Below, piece by piece: positions 8,493 to 17,396 of a stretch of DNA of 64,000 bases. How positions within the stretch are numbered: position 1 is the first letter of the stretch; every line of letters begins with the position of its first letter. Both the position numbers and the translations under genes were made by a program. The notes under the pieces are model-generated. The model was not told where the DNA came from. It saw only the letters and a list, made by a program, of their open reading frames with translations, and made no database searches. The stretch is from Paracoccus albus (GTDB taxonomy: Bacteria; Pseudomonadota; Alphaproteobacteria; Rhodobacterales; Rhodobacteraceae), in contig NZ_CP115776.1 of assembly GCF_027913035.1 (NCBI RefSeq), forward strand, positions 146,877 to 210,876. Reading direction: 5' to 3'.

Positions 8493-10508
8493 TCACAGCG
8501 ATTCAGTAAGCCGTCGCGATAGGATTGCCGCGGCTGCACTGGTCCCCGACAGGCGAGTGCGGCTGCCGCTATAGGTTCCTGAGGCGTCAAGACCAGCGAG
8601 CGCGATGGTATCGACCTGCGCGGTTGCTGACGGGTCGTCGATTGCCGCCCATTCCGCACCTTCGCCAGAGTAGTCAGCCCTGATCTCAGCACCGTAAAAG
8701 CGCAGGTCCGCGCCTGCGGTATGAATGCGCCGCGAAGCCGGATCACTACCCAGTTGTGCCGTGGTATAGCTGCTGTTTGTGCCATGATTGGTCAGCGGGG
8801 CTGTGACATCGCGGATCAATACATCATCCTGGATATGCGCAACAATGGTGCCGTCGAAGTAGGACTGTCGACCGCCGGTAACAAAGCCCGGTGCGCTGTC
8901 GCCACGCTGGATCTGCAAAACCAGATCCAGCGGCTGATCGCTGGGGTTTTGGAACTGCAGTTTCCATGCCCCGGAAGGCGCAGAGGCCAGCGGCGCGCGC
9001 GGATCGTGCGGCGTTGCATATGGAAGATGCCCCGTGGGCGCGATTGCCAACATCAGATAGCCGGGCTGCACGGGGCGATCAGGTGGCGTGCGAACAGGAA
9101 CATGATAAAGCCTGCATGGTGTCGTATCATCGCCGCCGGTCAGTGGTGGCAGAGCCTCATTGGGGGGTGCCGTTCCGTCAAGCCCCGCAGCAGCGTTGGG
9201 GGCATTGAGGGTAATGCGCAGGCCATCGGGTGGCGCGGCCAGCCGGCTGAGCCCGTCCTGCGTCTTCACCGCGCGAATTTCCATGAAAGTCGGGAATGGG
9301 TTGTCAGGTGGCGCGATCCAATGCGGGGCAGCCACCGTATCGCCGGGCGGAACGCAAAGCCTCGCCACCTGCCGCCGATTTCGGCTGTTGCCAAAGGCAT
9401 AGACGACATGGACCGTCTGACCATATTGCTCTGCCAGAAGGATCTCGCGGCGAATTTGCTCTTCCAGAAACTTGCTGCCATCCTTCGGGCCGGCAAGCGT
9501 TCCATAGCTGATATTCACCACCAGCGGGCTGCGAAGAGACAGCCTGCGGGCGCGGGCGCAAAGCCAGCGGAATCCTTGCACGATATAGCTTTCGCTTGTC
9601 GTGCCAGAGGTATCCATCGCCGCTTCGGGGGGCAACTGCACCGCAAGCAGTGGATCGCCGGAGCGATCCCCCCCAAAAGCCAGATCGGCGACCGAGCTGC
9701 CATGCCCGTCAATCGGCGGCGGTTCCCTGAAAGCAGCCACGGTGTGCAAGTCGGTGTTGATCTCGTGATAGATGCTGCGTTCGCTTTTGCGCGTATCTGT
9801 AATCAGGTCGTCGATGTCGCGGCCAGTCAACACGCGGCCGACATGGATGTGCACGCCCGGACCGAAAGTGTTTTCATGCAGTCTTTCGCGCGATTGCAGC
9901 CATATCGCGCTGAACCGTGTCTGATCGGCGGTTTCACGAAAACGGCGGTTAAGAAAACCGATATCGTTGTCGATCAGCGCACCTATAGCCTGATCGGAGG
10001 CAAGGCGAATATTCTGTCCTTCGGGTGGTGGGTCGTCGATTGTCGTGACAAGTGCCGGCGCGCCAATATCAATGACATCGGCAAAGGCCAGTGTCTGCTC
10101 ATGCTCTGCCCATGTCTCGGCCACTGGACGATAGAAGAAAAATTCAAGCACAGGCTCGACCGGACCGCCTGAAGACATGGCCACGGCATAGTGGATAAGG
10201 GCAGTCATGACCTCTTCGGGGTCGAATTTGTGTGTATCGCCGTCAAGAAACTCCAACCCGCGCAGCTTTTGTAGCCGATATGCAATGCCCCCCTCTTGCT
10301 TGCGATGAAGGGCGCGCGGCTCACCTTTTGGGGTAATCAAGTTCTCTCGTTGCAGAAAATCGAAAGCTTCTTCCTGAGTGAGCGGATCACGGATGCGGCC
10401 AAATACCGGCTCCATCATTAAACCTTCGGCATCTCCGGGTCGCAGCAGGGTTTTTTCCAACTCGCGCGCCCAGTGCAGGTAGCCGTCCCAGAAAAAAAAT
10501 TCCGGCAT
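8493..10508 (-). CDS. Subtilisin-like (S8) serine peptidase, apparently cytoplasmic
   Basis: The ATG at 10508 is chosen because GGGAG lies 6 bases upstream; ATG codons at 10538 and 10514 are in frame. The product has 671 residues. The catalytic triad can be read as D180 (ALIDNDIGFLN), H269 (IDGHGSSVADLAFGG) and S657 (GTSAAAAIL), with VVNISYGT and a VYAFGN oxyanion-type asparagine between. There is no signal peptide or prodomain of the secreted type; the first ~160 residues are a novel-looking region beginning MPEFFFWDGYLHWAREL. The long insertion before the serine (residues ~450-640) is beta-rich. It converges tail to tail with the vHPO gene and is divergent from the small gene at 10716, so it belongs to this cassette. 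An intracellular processing or death-type protease is my inference. Confidence 0.8.
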   Translation of the reverse strand: MPEFFFWDGYLHWARELEKTLLRPGDAEGLMMEPVFGRIRDPLTQEEAFDFLQRENLITPKGEPRALHRKQEGGIAYRLQKLRGLEFLDGDTHKFDPEEVMTALIHYAVAMSSGGPVEPVLEFFFYRPVAETWAEHEQTLAFADVIDIGAPALVTTIDDPPPEGQNIRLASDQAIGALIDNDIGFLNRRFRETADQTRFSAIWLQSRERLHENTFGPGVHIHVGRVLTGRDIDDLITDTRKSERSIYHEINTDLHTVAAFREPPPIDGHGSSVADLAFGGDRSGDPLLAVQLPPEAAMDTSGTTSESYIVQGFRWLCARARRLSLRSPLVVNISYGTLAGPKDGSKFLEEQIRREILLAEQYGQTVHVVYAFGNSRNRRQVARLCVPPGDTVAAPHWIAPPDNPFPTFMEIRAVKTQDGLSRLAAPPDGLRITLNAPNAAAGLDGTAPPNEALPPLTGGDDTTPCRLYHVPVRTPPDRPVQPGYLMLAIAPTGHLPYATPHDPRAPLASAPSGAWKLQFQNPSDQPLDLVLQIQRGDSAPGFVTGGRQSYFDGTIVAHIQDDVLIRDVTAPLTNHGTNSSYTTAQLGSDPASRRIHTAGADLRFYGAEIRADYSGEGAEWAAIDDPSATAQVDTIALAGLDASGTYSGSRTRLSGTSAAAAILSRRLTESL

Positions 10509-10715
10509 TGCCATCTCCCGTGATCCGCCCGCAACCATTCAGCCAATACGACTTGCTTCGGTCAAGCCCGTCAACCTGCGAAAGGCGCGTATAAGGGCGC
10601 TTTTGACGCTTTATTAACGGAATGTACTGGTCGGATTAACGCTGCTGTGACGCGATCCATTGAGAATGGGCGCACAGCATTTAACGATTATCCGTCTCAA
10701 ACTGGAGCGATAAGC
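10509..10715. promoter_or_regulatory. Divergent promoter region of the subtilase and the small cysteine-motif gene
   Basis: About 207 bases lie between divergent starts. The plus-side ribosome site GGAG at 10703-10706 sits 9 bases before the ATG at 10716; the minus-side GGGAG lies just above 10508. I cannot place the -35/-10 boxes with confidence. Confidence 0.4.
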
Positions 10716-11273
10716 ATGCCAATTAAGTCAAAGTCCGGTTCCGCAGGTCTTGCTTCTTTGAACGAAGATGACCTGAATGTCCTGTTTGAGTTATTCAGGG
10801 ACAGGCTAATCGCCGAAGGGCTGGTCAATGCAGCTGGCACTGACGCCGTACCTTCCGGCCAGCCGGTCTCATCCAAAGCCCCTGCGGTGCAATGCTGTCC
10901 AATTTGTGGCAGCGCGGACGCCGCGCCGGATTCGGATGACGACGCGCCGCCCGTCTGGTTCGTCGCAGAGGGGGGCTACAGCTCCCGGATCAAAACGATG
11001 CGTATATGGATCGAATTGCAAGAGGCGCTGATCGACTGGAAAGATCGCCACTGCGAAACGATGCCAGAAACGCGGCTTGATGAAATGGCGGCTTCAGCCG
11101 TTTGCGCGCGGATGGATGTGCTTGCGGCGGTGAATCTGTCTTTCTGGTTCCGGTGCCGTGGCGTCTATCTGCACTATAACGACATCGCTTCAGATGAAAC
11201 GTTGCAGGATGTGGTCACGACGTTACAGGTGATTCTGGAAGATCTTGGCCATATAATCGCCGAGGAACTCTGA
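10716..11273 (+). CDS. Uncharacterised protein with CPxC motif
   Basis: The ATG at 10716 has GGAG 9 bases upstream and gives 185 residues. The N-terminal third is a short helical segment (LNEDDLNVLFELFRDRLIAEG) followed by CCPICGSAD, a single CxxC knuckle that could bind zinc with later cysteines (CETMPE, CARMDV, CRGVY) or be redox-active. The remainder is helical and acidic (LQEALIDWKDRHC, DVVTTLQVILEDLG). I do not recognise the family. Its place beside the divergent subtilase suggests a partner or regulator of that peptidase. No signal peptide is seen. Confidence 0.6.
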   Translation: MPIKSKSGSAGLASLNEDDLNVLFELFRDRLIAEGLVNAAGTDAVPSGQPVSSKAPAVQCCPICGSADAAPDSDDDAPPVWFVAEGGYSSRIKTMRIWIELQEALIDWKDRHCETMPETRLDEMAASAVCARMDVLAAVNLSFWFRCRGVYLHYNDIASDETLQDVVTTLQVILEDLGHIIAEEL

Positions 11274-11359
11274 TCGGGTTCAGACGATGGCGGAAGCTCA
11301 CCAGGCAAGTTTTTTACGACGCTTCTGCGTGTCCCTGACAGCGTGTTTGATGTCCATGA

Positions 11360-13078
11360 TCATGCCTGGCCTGAACGCCAGGGCAGCGTACCATCCGGCA
11401 GGTTCTTACCCATCCTGTCGGTAAGAACCACCAGAAACCCAACCATCAAAAGCGACATGACCGACAGCGCGGCAGCACCGGTAGAGTTGCCTTCATACTG
11501 CATTGAAAATATCTGAACGCCGATCGTTTCCTGCCCCGCCGACCAGAGCAGCGCGGACAGCGTCAGCTCATTGATCGCGGTCATGAAGATCAGCATGCCC
11601 CCCGCGACTGCCGATGGCATCACGGCAGGGGCGGCCACAAAGACGATCCGCCGCCATATGCTGACACCGGAAATCCGCGCCGCCTCATCCAGCGAGGGGT
11701 CGGAGGCTGCGATTGTCGCCTCGACAGGGCGTAGTGCCATTGGCAGAAAGCGGCCCAGATAGGCGACCAGCAGAATGGCCGCGGTCCCATAGATCGAGAC
11801 GCCGATCAGCGGAAGTGGGCGCAGATAGACAAGGATCATCGCAAGCGCCAGCACCGTGCCGGGAACGACAAAAGCGGCATCGGCAAGCCAGCTGAGCAGC
11901 TTTGCGGGGCGGTTGCGGGCGGTGATCGCAAGCCAGCCCATCAGGATGCTGACCATGGCCGAGATCACAGCAGCAAGGCCCGCCAGCGTAAAGGAATTCA
12001 CAAAAGCACGGCGAACGGCGGGATTGGCAAGCGCTTCGGAAAAATTCGTCATGCTGGCCGTATCCAGACCAAGCTTCACACCAAGCGCGGGGACGAGCGC
12101 CGTGGACAGAAGGGCAAGGATCGGAAGGATCGACAGCCAGATCAGGGCAAGCCAGAGGAATGCGAGGACGGGCCATTTGGCGCGGCCAACCTCGAACCCA
12201 CGGAAACCCTTGCCTGCGGGTAGCGGTACCGTCAGCGTTCGCTGCAGCAGATGCCGCAGCAGCAATGCCGCAGCGGCCAGCATGACCAGAACCAGTGCCA
12301 TTGCCGCAACCCTTCCGATGACCTCGGGGCCGAACCCGTTCAGCCGCTGATAGATCACCGTTGTCAGCACGGGAAAGCGACCGGGAATGCCCAGAAGGGC
12401 GGGCACGCCAAAATTGCCGATTGCGGCGGCAAAGGCCAGCACCGCGCCGGCAATGGCCGCGGGCAGTGCGAGCGGAAGGATGATCCGTCCAGTGATGCGC
12501 AATGGGCTGGAACCAGAGATCCGCCCGGCCTCGATCAGATCGGCGGGCACGGATGACAGGCTCGCACGGACCGCGATAAAGACAAGCGGCATATGTTCCA
12601 GCCCCATCAGCCAGGCGATGCCCCAGCCGGAATACAGCGGATTGGACCTGCCCGGTTCGGGTGCCAGCCCAAGGGCCGACAGCACCGGCGATCCGCTGCC
12701 CATCAGCTCGATCCAGGCAAGCGCCATGATCTGCGAAGGGATCAGCAGCGGCGACAGCGCCAGAAAGCTGATCAGCGCCCGGCCCGGCAGGCGAAGAAGG
12801 CCGGTCGCCAGTGCAAAACCTGTCCCAAGCAGGGTAGAAACCGCCACCGACCCGGCAGAGGCGAAGATCGTGTTCCAGAATGCGCGTTGAAAGGACCGCC
12901 CGGAAAGCGTGTCGCGCATAAGCCCCAGTGCCTGCCCGTCCTCTCCCGGTGCGAAAGACAGGGCAAACAGCCGGATCAGCGGCCATGCGCCGGTCACCAG
13001 CACATAGACAGCCAGAAGGGCGACGATCAGATGAACGCCGCCCTTCGTCAGGGTGGGTCTGCCCGTATCAGCCGCCAA
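11360..13078 (-). CDS. ABC transporter permease, fused two-domain (FbpB/ThiP-like)
   Basis: The 572-residue inner-membrane protein has about twelve hydrophobic helices in two repeated halves, each with an EAA-type cytoplasmic loop (LIEAGRISGSSPLRITGRIILP in the first, LDEAARISGVSIWRRIVF in the second). This duplicated architecture is typical of iron(III), thiamine and some phosphonate importers. It is the last gene of the unit and starts with TTG inside the end of the binding-protein gene (11-base overlap). The start is uncertain: the ribosome site is weak and the TTG is chosen because it covers the whole first helix. It should assemble with the ATPase at 15702-16802. Confidence 0.85.
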   Translation of the reverse strand: MAADTGRPTLTKGGVHLIVALLAVYVLVTGAWPLIRLFALSFAPGEDGQALGLMRDTLSGRSFQRAFWNTIFASAGSVAVSTLLGTGFALATGLLRLPGRALISFLALSPLLIPSQIMALAWIELMGSGSPVLSALGLAPEPGRSNPLYSGWGIAWLMGLEHMPLVFIAVRASLSSVPADLIEAGRISGSSPLRITGRIILPLALPAAIAGAVLAFAAAIGNFGVPALLGIPGRFPVLTTVIYQRLNGFGPEVIGRVAAMALVLVMLAAAALLLRHLLQRTLTVPLPAGKGFRGFEVGRAKWPVLAFLWLALIWLSILPILALLSTALVPALGVKLGLDTASMTNFSEALANPAVRRAFVNSFTLAGLAAVISAMVSILMGWLAITARNRPAKLLSWLADAAFVVPGTVLALAMILVYLRPLPLIGVSIYGTAAILLVAYLGRFLPMALRPVEATIAASDPSLDEAARISGVSIWRRIVFVAAPAVMPSAVAGGMLIFMTAINELTLSALLWSAGQETIGVQIFSMQYEGNSTGAAALSVMSLLMVGFLVVLTDRMGKNLPDGTLPWRSGQA

Positions 13079-14048
13079 AGAGATCAGCGAACTGCTCTTT
13101 ATTCGCCTGATCGTCTGCCATCAGCTGATCGGCGTCGAGCGGCAGGATGGTCAGGCTGTCAAGCGCGGGATAGCCCTCGGGTGCGGCGACGCCTTCGATG
13201 ATCGGGAAATATCCCTGCTCGACCGATTGTTCCTGCGCGGTCTGCGAAAGCTGCCAGTCAACGAATGCCTTCGCGGCTTCTTCATTATCCGTGCCGTTGA
13301 CGATGGCGACAGGCTGGGTGATCGCGCTGACGCCCTGTTCCGGCCACACGAAATCGACCGGAGAGCCGTCGGCTTTCGCGTTCATGGCCATATATTCGAT
13401 AATGATGCCATAGGCTTTTTCGCCCCGTGCAACCGCCTCGATCACGGTGCCGTTGCCCTGACCGGCGACCGCGCCATTATCGGCCAACTCTTCATAAAAC
13501 TCCCAACCGAATTCCGGCTGCTGGACCACGGTGCCGACATGGATCACGGCAGCACCGGAATAAAGCGGGCTGGGCATGATCAGTGAAGCTGCAACCTCTG
13601 GTGTCCGAAGATCGTCCCAGGATGTCGGCGCGGTGTCCACCATATCGGTGTTATAGACGATGCCGGTGGTGATCAGCTTGGTGCCGAAAAAGGTCATATC
13701 CGGGTCGATGACATCGGCGGGGATACCTTCGACCGGCGCATCGGCATAGGCCAGCAGCCGGTCATCGTTCTTCAGCTGCGTCATGGCAACCGCATCCGCG
13801 ATCAGCAGCACGTCGGCGGGGGTAGAGCCTGCGGCGAATTCGGCCTGAAGCTTCGACATCAATTCGGTGGTGCCGGTGCGAAAGACCTCTACCTCTACAT
13901 CCGGGTAGTCCTGATTGAAGGCTTCGACAACGGTGGCCATCTGTTCCTGCGGCTGCGAGGTATAGACGGTGATCGCGCCGCTCGGTTCGGCAAATGCCGG
14001 GCCAGCCATCGCCGCTGCAGTAACGATCAGTGGAGTTGCAAAACGCAT
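13068..14048 (-). CDS. Periplasmic substrate-binding protein of ABC importer
   Basis: The 326-residue product has a clear signal peptide (MRFATPLIVTAAAMAGPAFA, cleavage after AFA) and a type-II periplasmic-binding fold starting with AITVYTSQPQEQM. Further landmarks are DVLLIADAVAMTQLK, TGIVYNTD, PSPLYSGAAVIHVGT and AVARGEKAYGIIIEY. The fold is that of the FbpA/PotD/2-aminoethylphosphonate group. The adjacent tyrosine pair that binds iron in FbpA is not evident, whereas the S-G-A loop resembles organophosphonate or phosphate-ester binders. With a histidine phosphatase and an MBL hydrolase in the same operon, an organophosphorus ligand is a reasonable inference but unproven. Confidence 0.85.
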   Translation of the reverse strand: MRFATPLIVTAAAMAGPAFAEPSGAITVYTSQPQEQMATVVEAFNQDYPDVEVEVFRTGTTELMSKLQAEFAAGSTPADVLLIADAVAMTQLKNDDRLLAYADAPVEGIPADVIDPDMTFFGTKLITTGIVYNTDMVDTAPTSWDDLRTPEVAASLIMPSPLYSGAAVIHVGTVVQQPEFGWEFYEELADNGAVAGQGNGTVIEAVARGEKAYGIIIEYMAMNAKADGSPVDFVWPEQGVSAITQPVAIVNGTDNEEAAKAFVDWQLSQTAQEQSVEQGYFPIIEGVAAPEGYPALDSLTILPLDADQLMADDQANKEQFADLFGG

Positions 14049-14080
14049 AGTCGGAATCCTCTTGTCATTTCATCGCGTAC

Positions 14081-14635
14081 CTATCGCTCTGGTTTGAAAC
14101 ATTCGTGACAGTTCCATTGCGTGCCCTGCATGGCTGGTTCCCACAGCCGTATTGCAGCATTCGCCATACGGATATGTGGGCCATCTGCAAGAAGCCGGTG
14201 GATGGCACGATCCGTCCCGGAATGGGCGACGATCAAAGTCGGCAGGTCAAGGTCAATTGCGGAAAAAGCCGCTTCGGTGCGCTCGTTAAATGCCTGAAGC
14301 GCCTCGCCTTTCGGTGGCGTTTCCTCGCGGCGCAGAATGCTGCGGGGCTGACCCTCCCACACGCCCCAGTTCCGTTCGGCAAGGCCTTCGCTGATCTGGA
14401 TGCGCAGGCCAAGCGCCTTGGCCACCGGCTGTGCAGTCTGCTGCGCCCGCTTCAGGGGCGAGACGACGATCTGTTGTACTCCCGTATGCTTCAGAAAGGC
14501 GGCCGCCTGTCTAGCCTGCGCAATGCCCGATTCGTTCAGCGGCAGGTCGGTGCTGCCGCAAATGATATCCTGCGCGTTAGCCGCAGTCTGGCCATGTCGC
14601 AAAAACAGGAAAGCACCCGACCGCAGCGTCACCAT
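14081..14635 (-). CDS. Histidine phosphatase family (phosphoglycerate mutase-like)
   Basis: The 184-residue protein has the RHG signature LFLRHGQTAANAQD with the phospho-accepting histidine, the second arginine in VVSPLKRAQQTAQPV, the acidic EGLAERNWGVWEG and the second histidine in LIVAHSGTDRAIHRLL. All catalytic residues are present, so it should be an active phosphatase. It starts 7 bases inside the end of the MBL gene and is followed by the binding-protein gene, so it is co-transcribed with the importer. Cobalamin alpha-ribazole phosphatase is a common misassignment for this family and has no support here, since no cobalamin genes are near. Confidence 0.85.
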   Translation of the reverse strand: MVTLRSGAFLFLRHGQTAANAQDIICGSTDLPLNESGIAQARQAAAFLKHTGVQQIVVSPLKRAQQTAQPVAKALGLRIQISEGLAERNWGVWEGQPRSILRREETPPKGEALQAFNERTEAAFSAIDLDLPTLIVAHSGTDRAIHRLLADGPHIRMANAAIRLWEPAMQGTQWNCHECFKPER

Positions 14636-15705
14636 GAGATATCGCCCTGTGCGGCCCAGCTAACGGCGGGGAAGGCAGCGCTCAGACTTTGTCTGTGGGC
14701 AGCGGTAGCGAAGGCCGGAATCACGATCTTGGCTGCTGTCTGGGACAGCAGCGTTTCCAGCGTTGCCCGATCCGGGTGAACATTCCAACGCACCTGTGTT
14801 GCGCGCCCCTCTCGCACCCAATCATACGCTGGCGAGCCCTGCGACAGATGCCCGGTGAAGATGATCGGAACGCCTGCAGAAAGTGCGCGGGGCCCCAGTT
14901 TTTCCGACAGCCCGCTGCCGCAATTCGCGCCGGCGGCGACCATGATCCCCTGCATCGGGCTGTCAGGTTCTAACCGCCCGGCATTGTTAAGAAGCCGGTC
15001 GAGGTCGCTAACACCCGTTGATCCCAGCCAATCACCGTGGGACAGCATCACTTTTCCCACCTGCCGTATCTGATCGCAAATGCTGACCCGCCGCCCGCTG
15101 TCCAAAAGGGCCAAGGCGATTTCCAACCCGCGACCGGCAGGCGGCGCCGGTAGAAGGCACGGCCCGTCGACCGCCAATTGCATCAGCGCGGCGATTTGCG
15201 TCGTCAGATGATCTGGCTCGACTCCATAAGAACAGTCGAGGATTGCCGTGTGTGCGCGAGGAAGCGCAGCGGATGGAAACAGCCCGGTCCCCTCGGCATA
15301 ATCACCGCTATATACCAGCCCGCCCGGCCCACCGACCCGCATCCAGACTGCACCCGGCGCGTGTCCGGCAAGCCCGGTTTCCACCGAAACGCCTGCGATA
15401 TCGCCGCGTATGGGCAGGTCTTGCGCATCACGAAGCGCCGGAGTTTCGGCAAGGGCACGGGTCGGTGCAGTCGCATAAACCGGTGGCGATCCGATGCGGT
15501 CAAGCAGGTCCAGAGAGCCGACATGATCCGCATGACCGTGAGAGATAAGCACCGCATCCACCCTGCCGATGCCGGACAGATCGGGCCTGCGTCCTGCATC
15601 GGGGCCTTTTCCCATGTCCAGCAAAAGCCGCGCCCGGCCTGTATCCACCATGAAACAGGCCGGACCTTTTGCATCGAACCCGCCAAGCGCCTGAACCCGC
15701 ATCAT
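14629..15705 (-). CDS. MBL-fold metallo-hydrolase
   Basis: The 358-residue product has the metallo-beta-lactamase core: LLLDMGKGPDAG, the metal motif LISHGHADHVGSLDLL (HxHxDH), and later VYSGDYAEG and LDCSY. The C-terminal half has a beta-CASP-like flavour (IIFTGHLSQGSPAYDWV, VIPAFATAAHR). It overlaps the ATPase stop by four bases (ATGA) and the phosphatase start, so it is an integral part of the transporter operon. No signal peptide is seen, so it acts in the cytoplasm. Its substrate is unknown; a phosphodiester or RNA-like substrate would fit the fold, and pairing with a phosphatase suggests sequential processing of the imported ligand. Confidence 0.82.
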   Translation of the reverse strand: MMRVQALGGFDAKGPACFMVDTGRARLLLDMGKGPDAGRRPDLSGIGRVDAVLISHGHADHVGSLDLLDRIGSPPVYATAPTRALAETPALRDAQDLPIRGDIAGVSVETGLAGHAPGAVWMRVGGPGGLVYSGDYAEGTGLFPSAALPRAHTAILDCSYGVEPDHLTTQIAALMQLAVDGPCLLPAPPAGRGLEIALALLDSGRRVSICDQIRQVGKVMLSHGDWLGSTGVSDLDRLLNNAGRLEPDSPMQGIMVAAGANCGSGLSEKLGPRALSAGVPIIFTGHLSQGSPAYDWVREGRATQVRWNVHPDRATLETLLSQTAAKIVIPAFATAAHRQSLSAAFPAVSWAAQGDISW

Positions 15706-16802
15706 GCCGGAACGCGGGTCCTTTGCGGTGAAGCCGCCCCCAAGGCCACGCCTGGTGAGCCGTCACGCGGCAGAACCCAGCCACCGCGCAGCGCGACCTT
15801 TAACGGCTCGCCCTGCTTTGCGGGTCGGTCAAGTCGCAGGGTCAGCGGCTCTGCCTCGGGCAGGTCATCGAACAGGATATCCGTCATGTGATAGCCATCT
15901 TCGAACCGCGACGAGGAAACGGTCGCCTCGATTCCGTCCCGCGAAGGAATCAGGTCGCGCGAATGCAGGCAAAGCCAGGCTGCGCCATTCTGGACGATGC
16001 CGGGGATTGCGACCTCATGGCGACCGATCTGGATACGGCAAAGACCATCTGCGCCGCGATCTCTCACCGTCACCGGCAATGTGCGGCCATGACCGACAAA
16101 GCGGGCGACCATCGGCGTCGCCGGCTGATCGAACAGCTGTTGCGGTGGCGCAAGCTGTTCCAGCCGCCCCTGATCCATGACGCCCACCAGATCGGCGACT
16201 GCCATCGCCTCATTCTGGTCATGCGTCACAAAGACCATCGTGCATCCGGTGGCTGCGTGAATGCGGCGGAACTCGGCCAGCATCGACTGACGCAGATGCG
16301 CATCGAGATTTGCCAGAGGTTCGTCCAGAAGAAGGATGCGCGGCCTTGCCGCCAGACTGCGGGCAAGGGCCACCCGCTGCCTTTGTCCACCCGACAGCTC
16401 ATGCGGTTTGCGCCCGGCGAACCCGGCCATGCCGACCATCCGCAAGGCCTCTGTCACGCGCTGTTCACGATCGGCACGAGACAGACGGTTGAGGCCAAAA
16501 CCTATATTCCCCGCGACGGTCATATGCGGCCAGAGCGCGTAGGACTGGAACACCATGCCCAGTTCGCGCCCTTCAGGTTCAACAAAGCGCGAAGGCGAAG
16601 CGACCGTCTGGCCTGCAAGGGCTATGGTGCCGTCATCGGGACGTTCCAGCCCCGCGATCAGGCGCAAAAGCGTTGTCTTGCCGCAGCCGGAAGGTCCCAG
16701 CAGGGCGACAAACCGCCCGGAGTCCAGCTTGGTTGAAATATCGTCAACGGCGGTCGTATTCCCGAAGCGCCGCGAGACGTTCTTAAATGTGATCTCGGTC
16801 AT
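15702..16802 (-). CDS. ABC transporter ATP-binding protein (FbpC/PotA-type)
   Basis: The ATG at 16802 (MTEITFKNVSRRFG) is chosen because it begins the conserved first strand; an in-frame start at 16859 adds 19 atypical residues. The 366-residue protein has Walker A GPSGCGKTT, the Q-loop VFQSYALWPHMTV, signature LSGGQRQRVALARSL, Walker B ILLLDEPLANLD and the H-loop FVTHDQNEAM. The C-terminal ~110 residues form a TOBE-like regulatory domain. It is first in transcription order of the five-gene unit and energises the fused permease. The substrate cannot be read from the ATPase. Confidence 0.9.
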   Translation of the reverse strand: MTEITFKNVSRRFGNTTAVDDISTKLDSGRFVALLGPSGCGKTTLLRLIAGLERPDDGTIALAGQTVASPSRFVEPEGRELGMVFQSYALWPHMTVAGNIGFGLNRLSRADREQRVTEALRMVGMAGFAGRKPHELSGGQRQRVALARSLAARPRILLLDEPLANLDAHLRQSMLAEFRRIHAATGCTMVFVTHDQNEAMAVADLVGVMDQGRLEQLAPPQQLFDQPATPMVARFVGHGRTLPVTVRDRGADGLCRIQIGRHEVAIPGIVQNGAAWLCLHSRDLIPSRDGIEATVSSSRFEDGYHMTDILFDDLPEAEPLTLRLDRPAKQGEPLKVALRGGWVLPRDGSPGVALGAASPQRTRVPA

Positions 16803-17048
16803 GCGTGCTCGATAGACAGAATTTACGACGGCTTCGTGAAGGTTGATCCACCTCACCACCGTCTGGGCGTGTCATCGGAATACCCGGCAATTTAATGACT
16901 CATGAATAAGTGTAACCTCGACCCGCGCGAAGGCGATTGGGTTTGTCCACTCCAGGGTGTGAAACAAGGTTCGTAAGTCAAGCGCGTCATGCCGTAAGGA
17001 AGCCAAGATTCTTCGAGAGATACCAGCAAGCAGCCAGACCCGTTATAA

Positions 17049-17396
17049 TCACACAATCGGCTGACCGGGCACAGCACAGATGTCAGAGCGGGTCAGGAAG
17101 CGTTTCTCGCGACCGTTGTCCAAGCTGAACATACCGCCCCTACCAGGCACGACGTCGATGATAAGGTCGGTGTGCTTCCATGTCTCATACTGCGAGGCCG
17201 AGATATAGAACGGCGCGCCGCCGATCTCTCCCAGCTTCACGTCACGCTCACTGACCTTGAAGTCGTCCTGCGGATAGCACATCGGTGACGAGCCGTCACA
17301 GCAGCCGCCTGACTGGTGGAAAAGGACGGGGCCATGATCGGCGGTGATCTCCGCGATCAGTTCAAGAGCGGAATCGGTGGCGGTCACGGTGCTCAT
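17049..17396 (-). CDS. DUF779 family protein
   Basis: The 115-residue protein carries the conserved HQSGGCCDGSSPMCYP segment with a double cysteine, and FYISASQYETWKHTDLIIDVV and GRGGMFSLDN, which define DUF779. Family members are typically encoded next to NAD-dependent acetaldehyde dehydrogenases, as here, though the biochemical role is unknown. The ATG overlaps the topoisomerase stop by four bases, so the genes are translationally coupled, an odd partner for a metabolic accessory protein. Confidence 0.88.
   Translation of the reverse strand: MSTVTATDSALELIAEITADHGPVLFHQSGGCCDGSSPMCYPQDDFKVSERDVKLGEIGGAPFYISASQYETWKHTDLIIDVVPGRGGMFSLDNGREKRFLTRSDICAVPGQPIV

Noticed and set aside
16860..17048. 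Short intergenic stretch before DUF779 examined for a tRNA or small RNA
   Set aside because: No cloverleaf, T-loop or conserved motif was found; treated as spacer.
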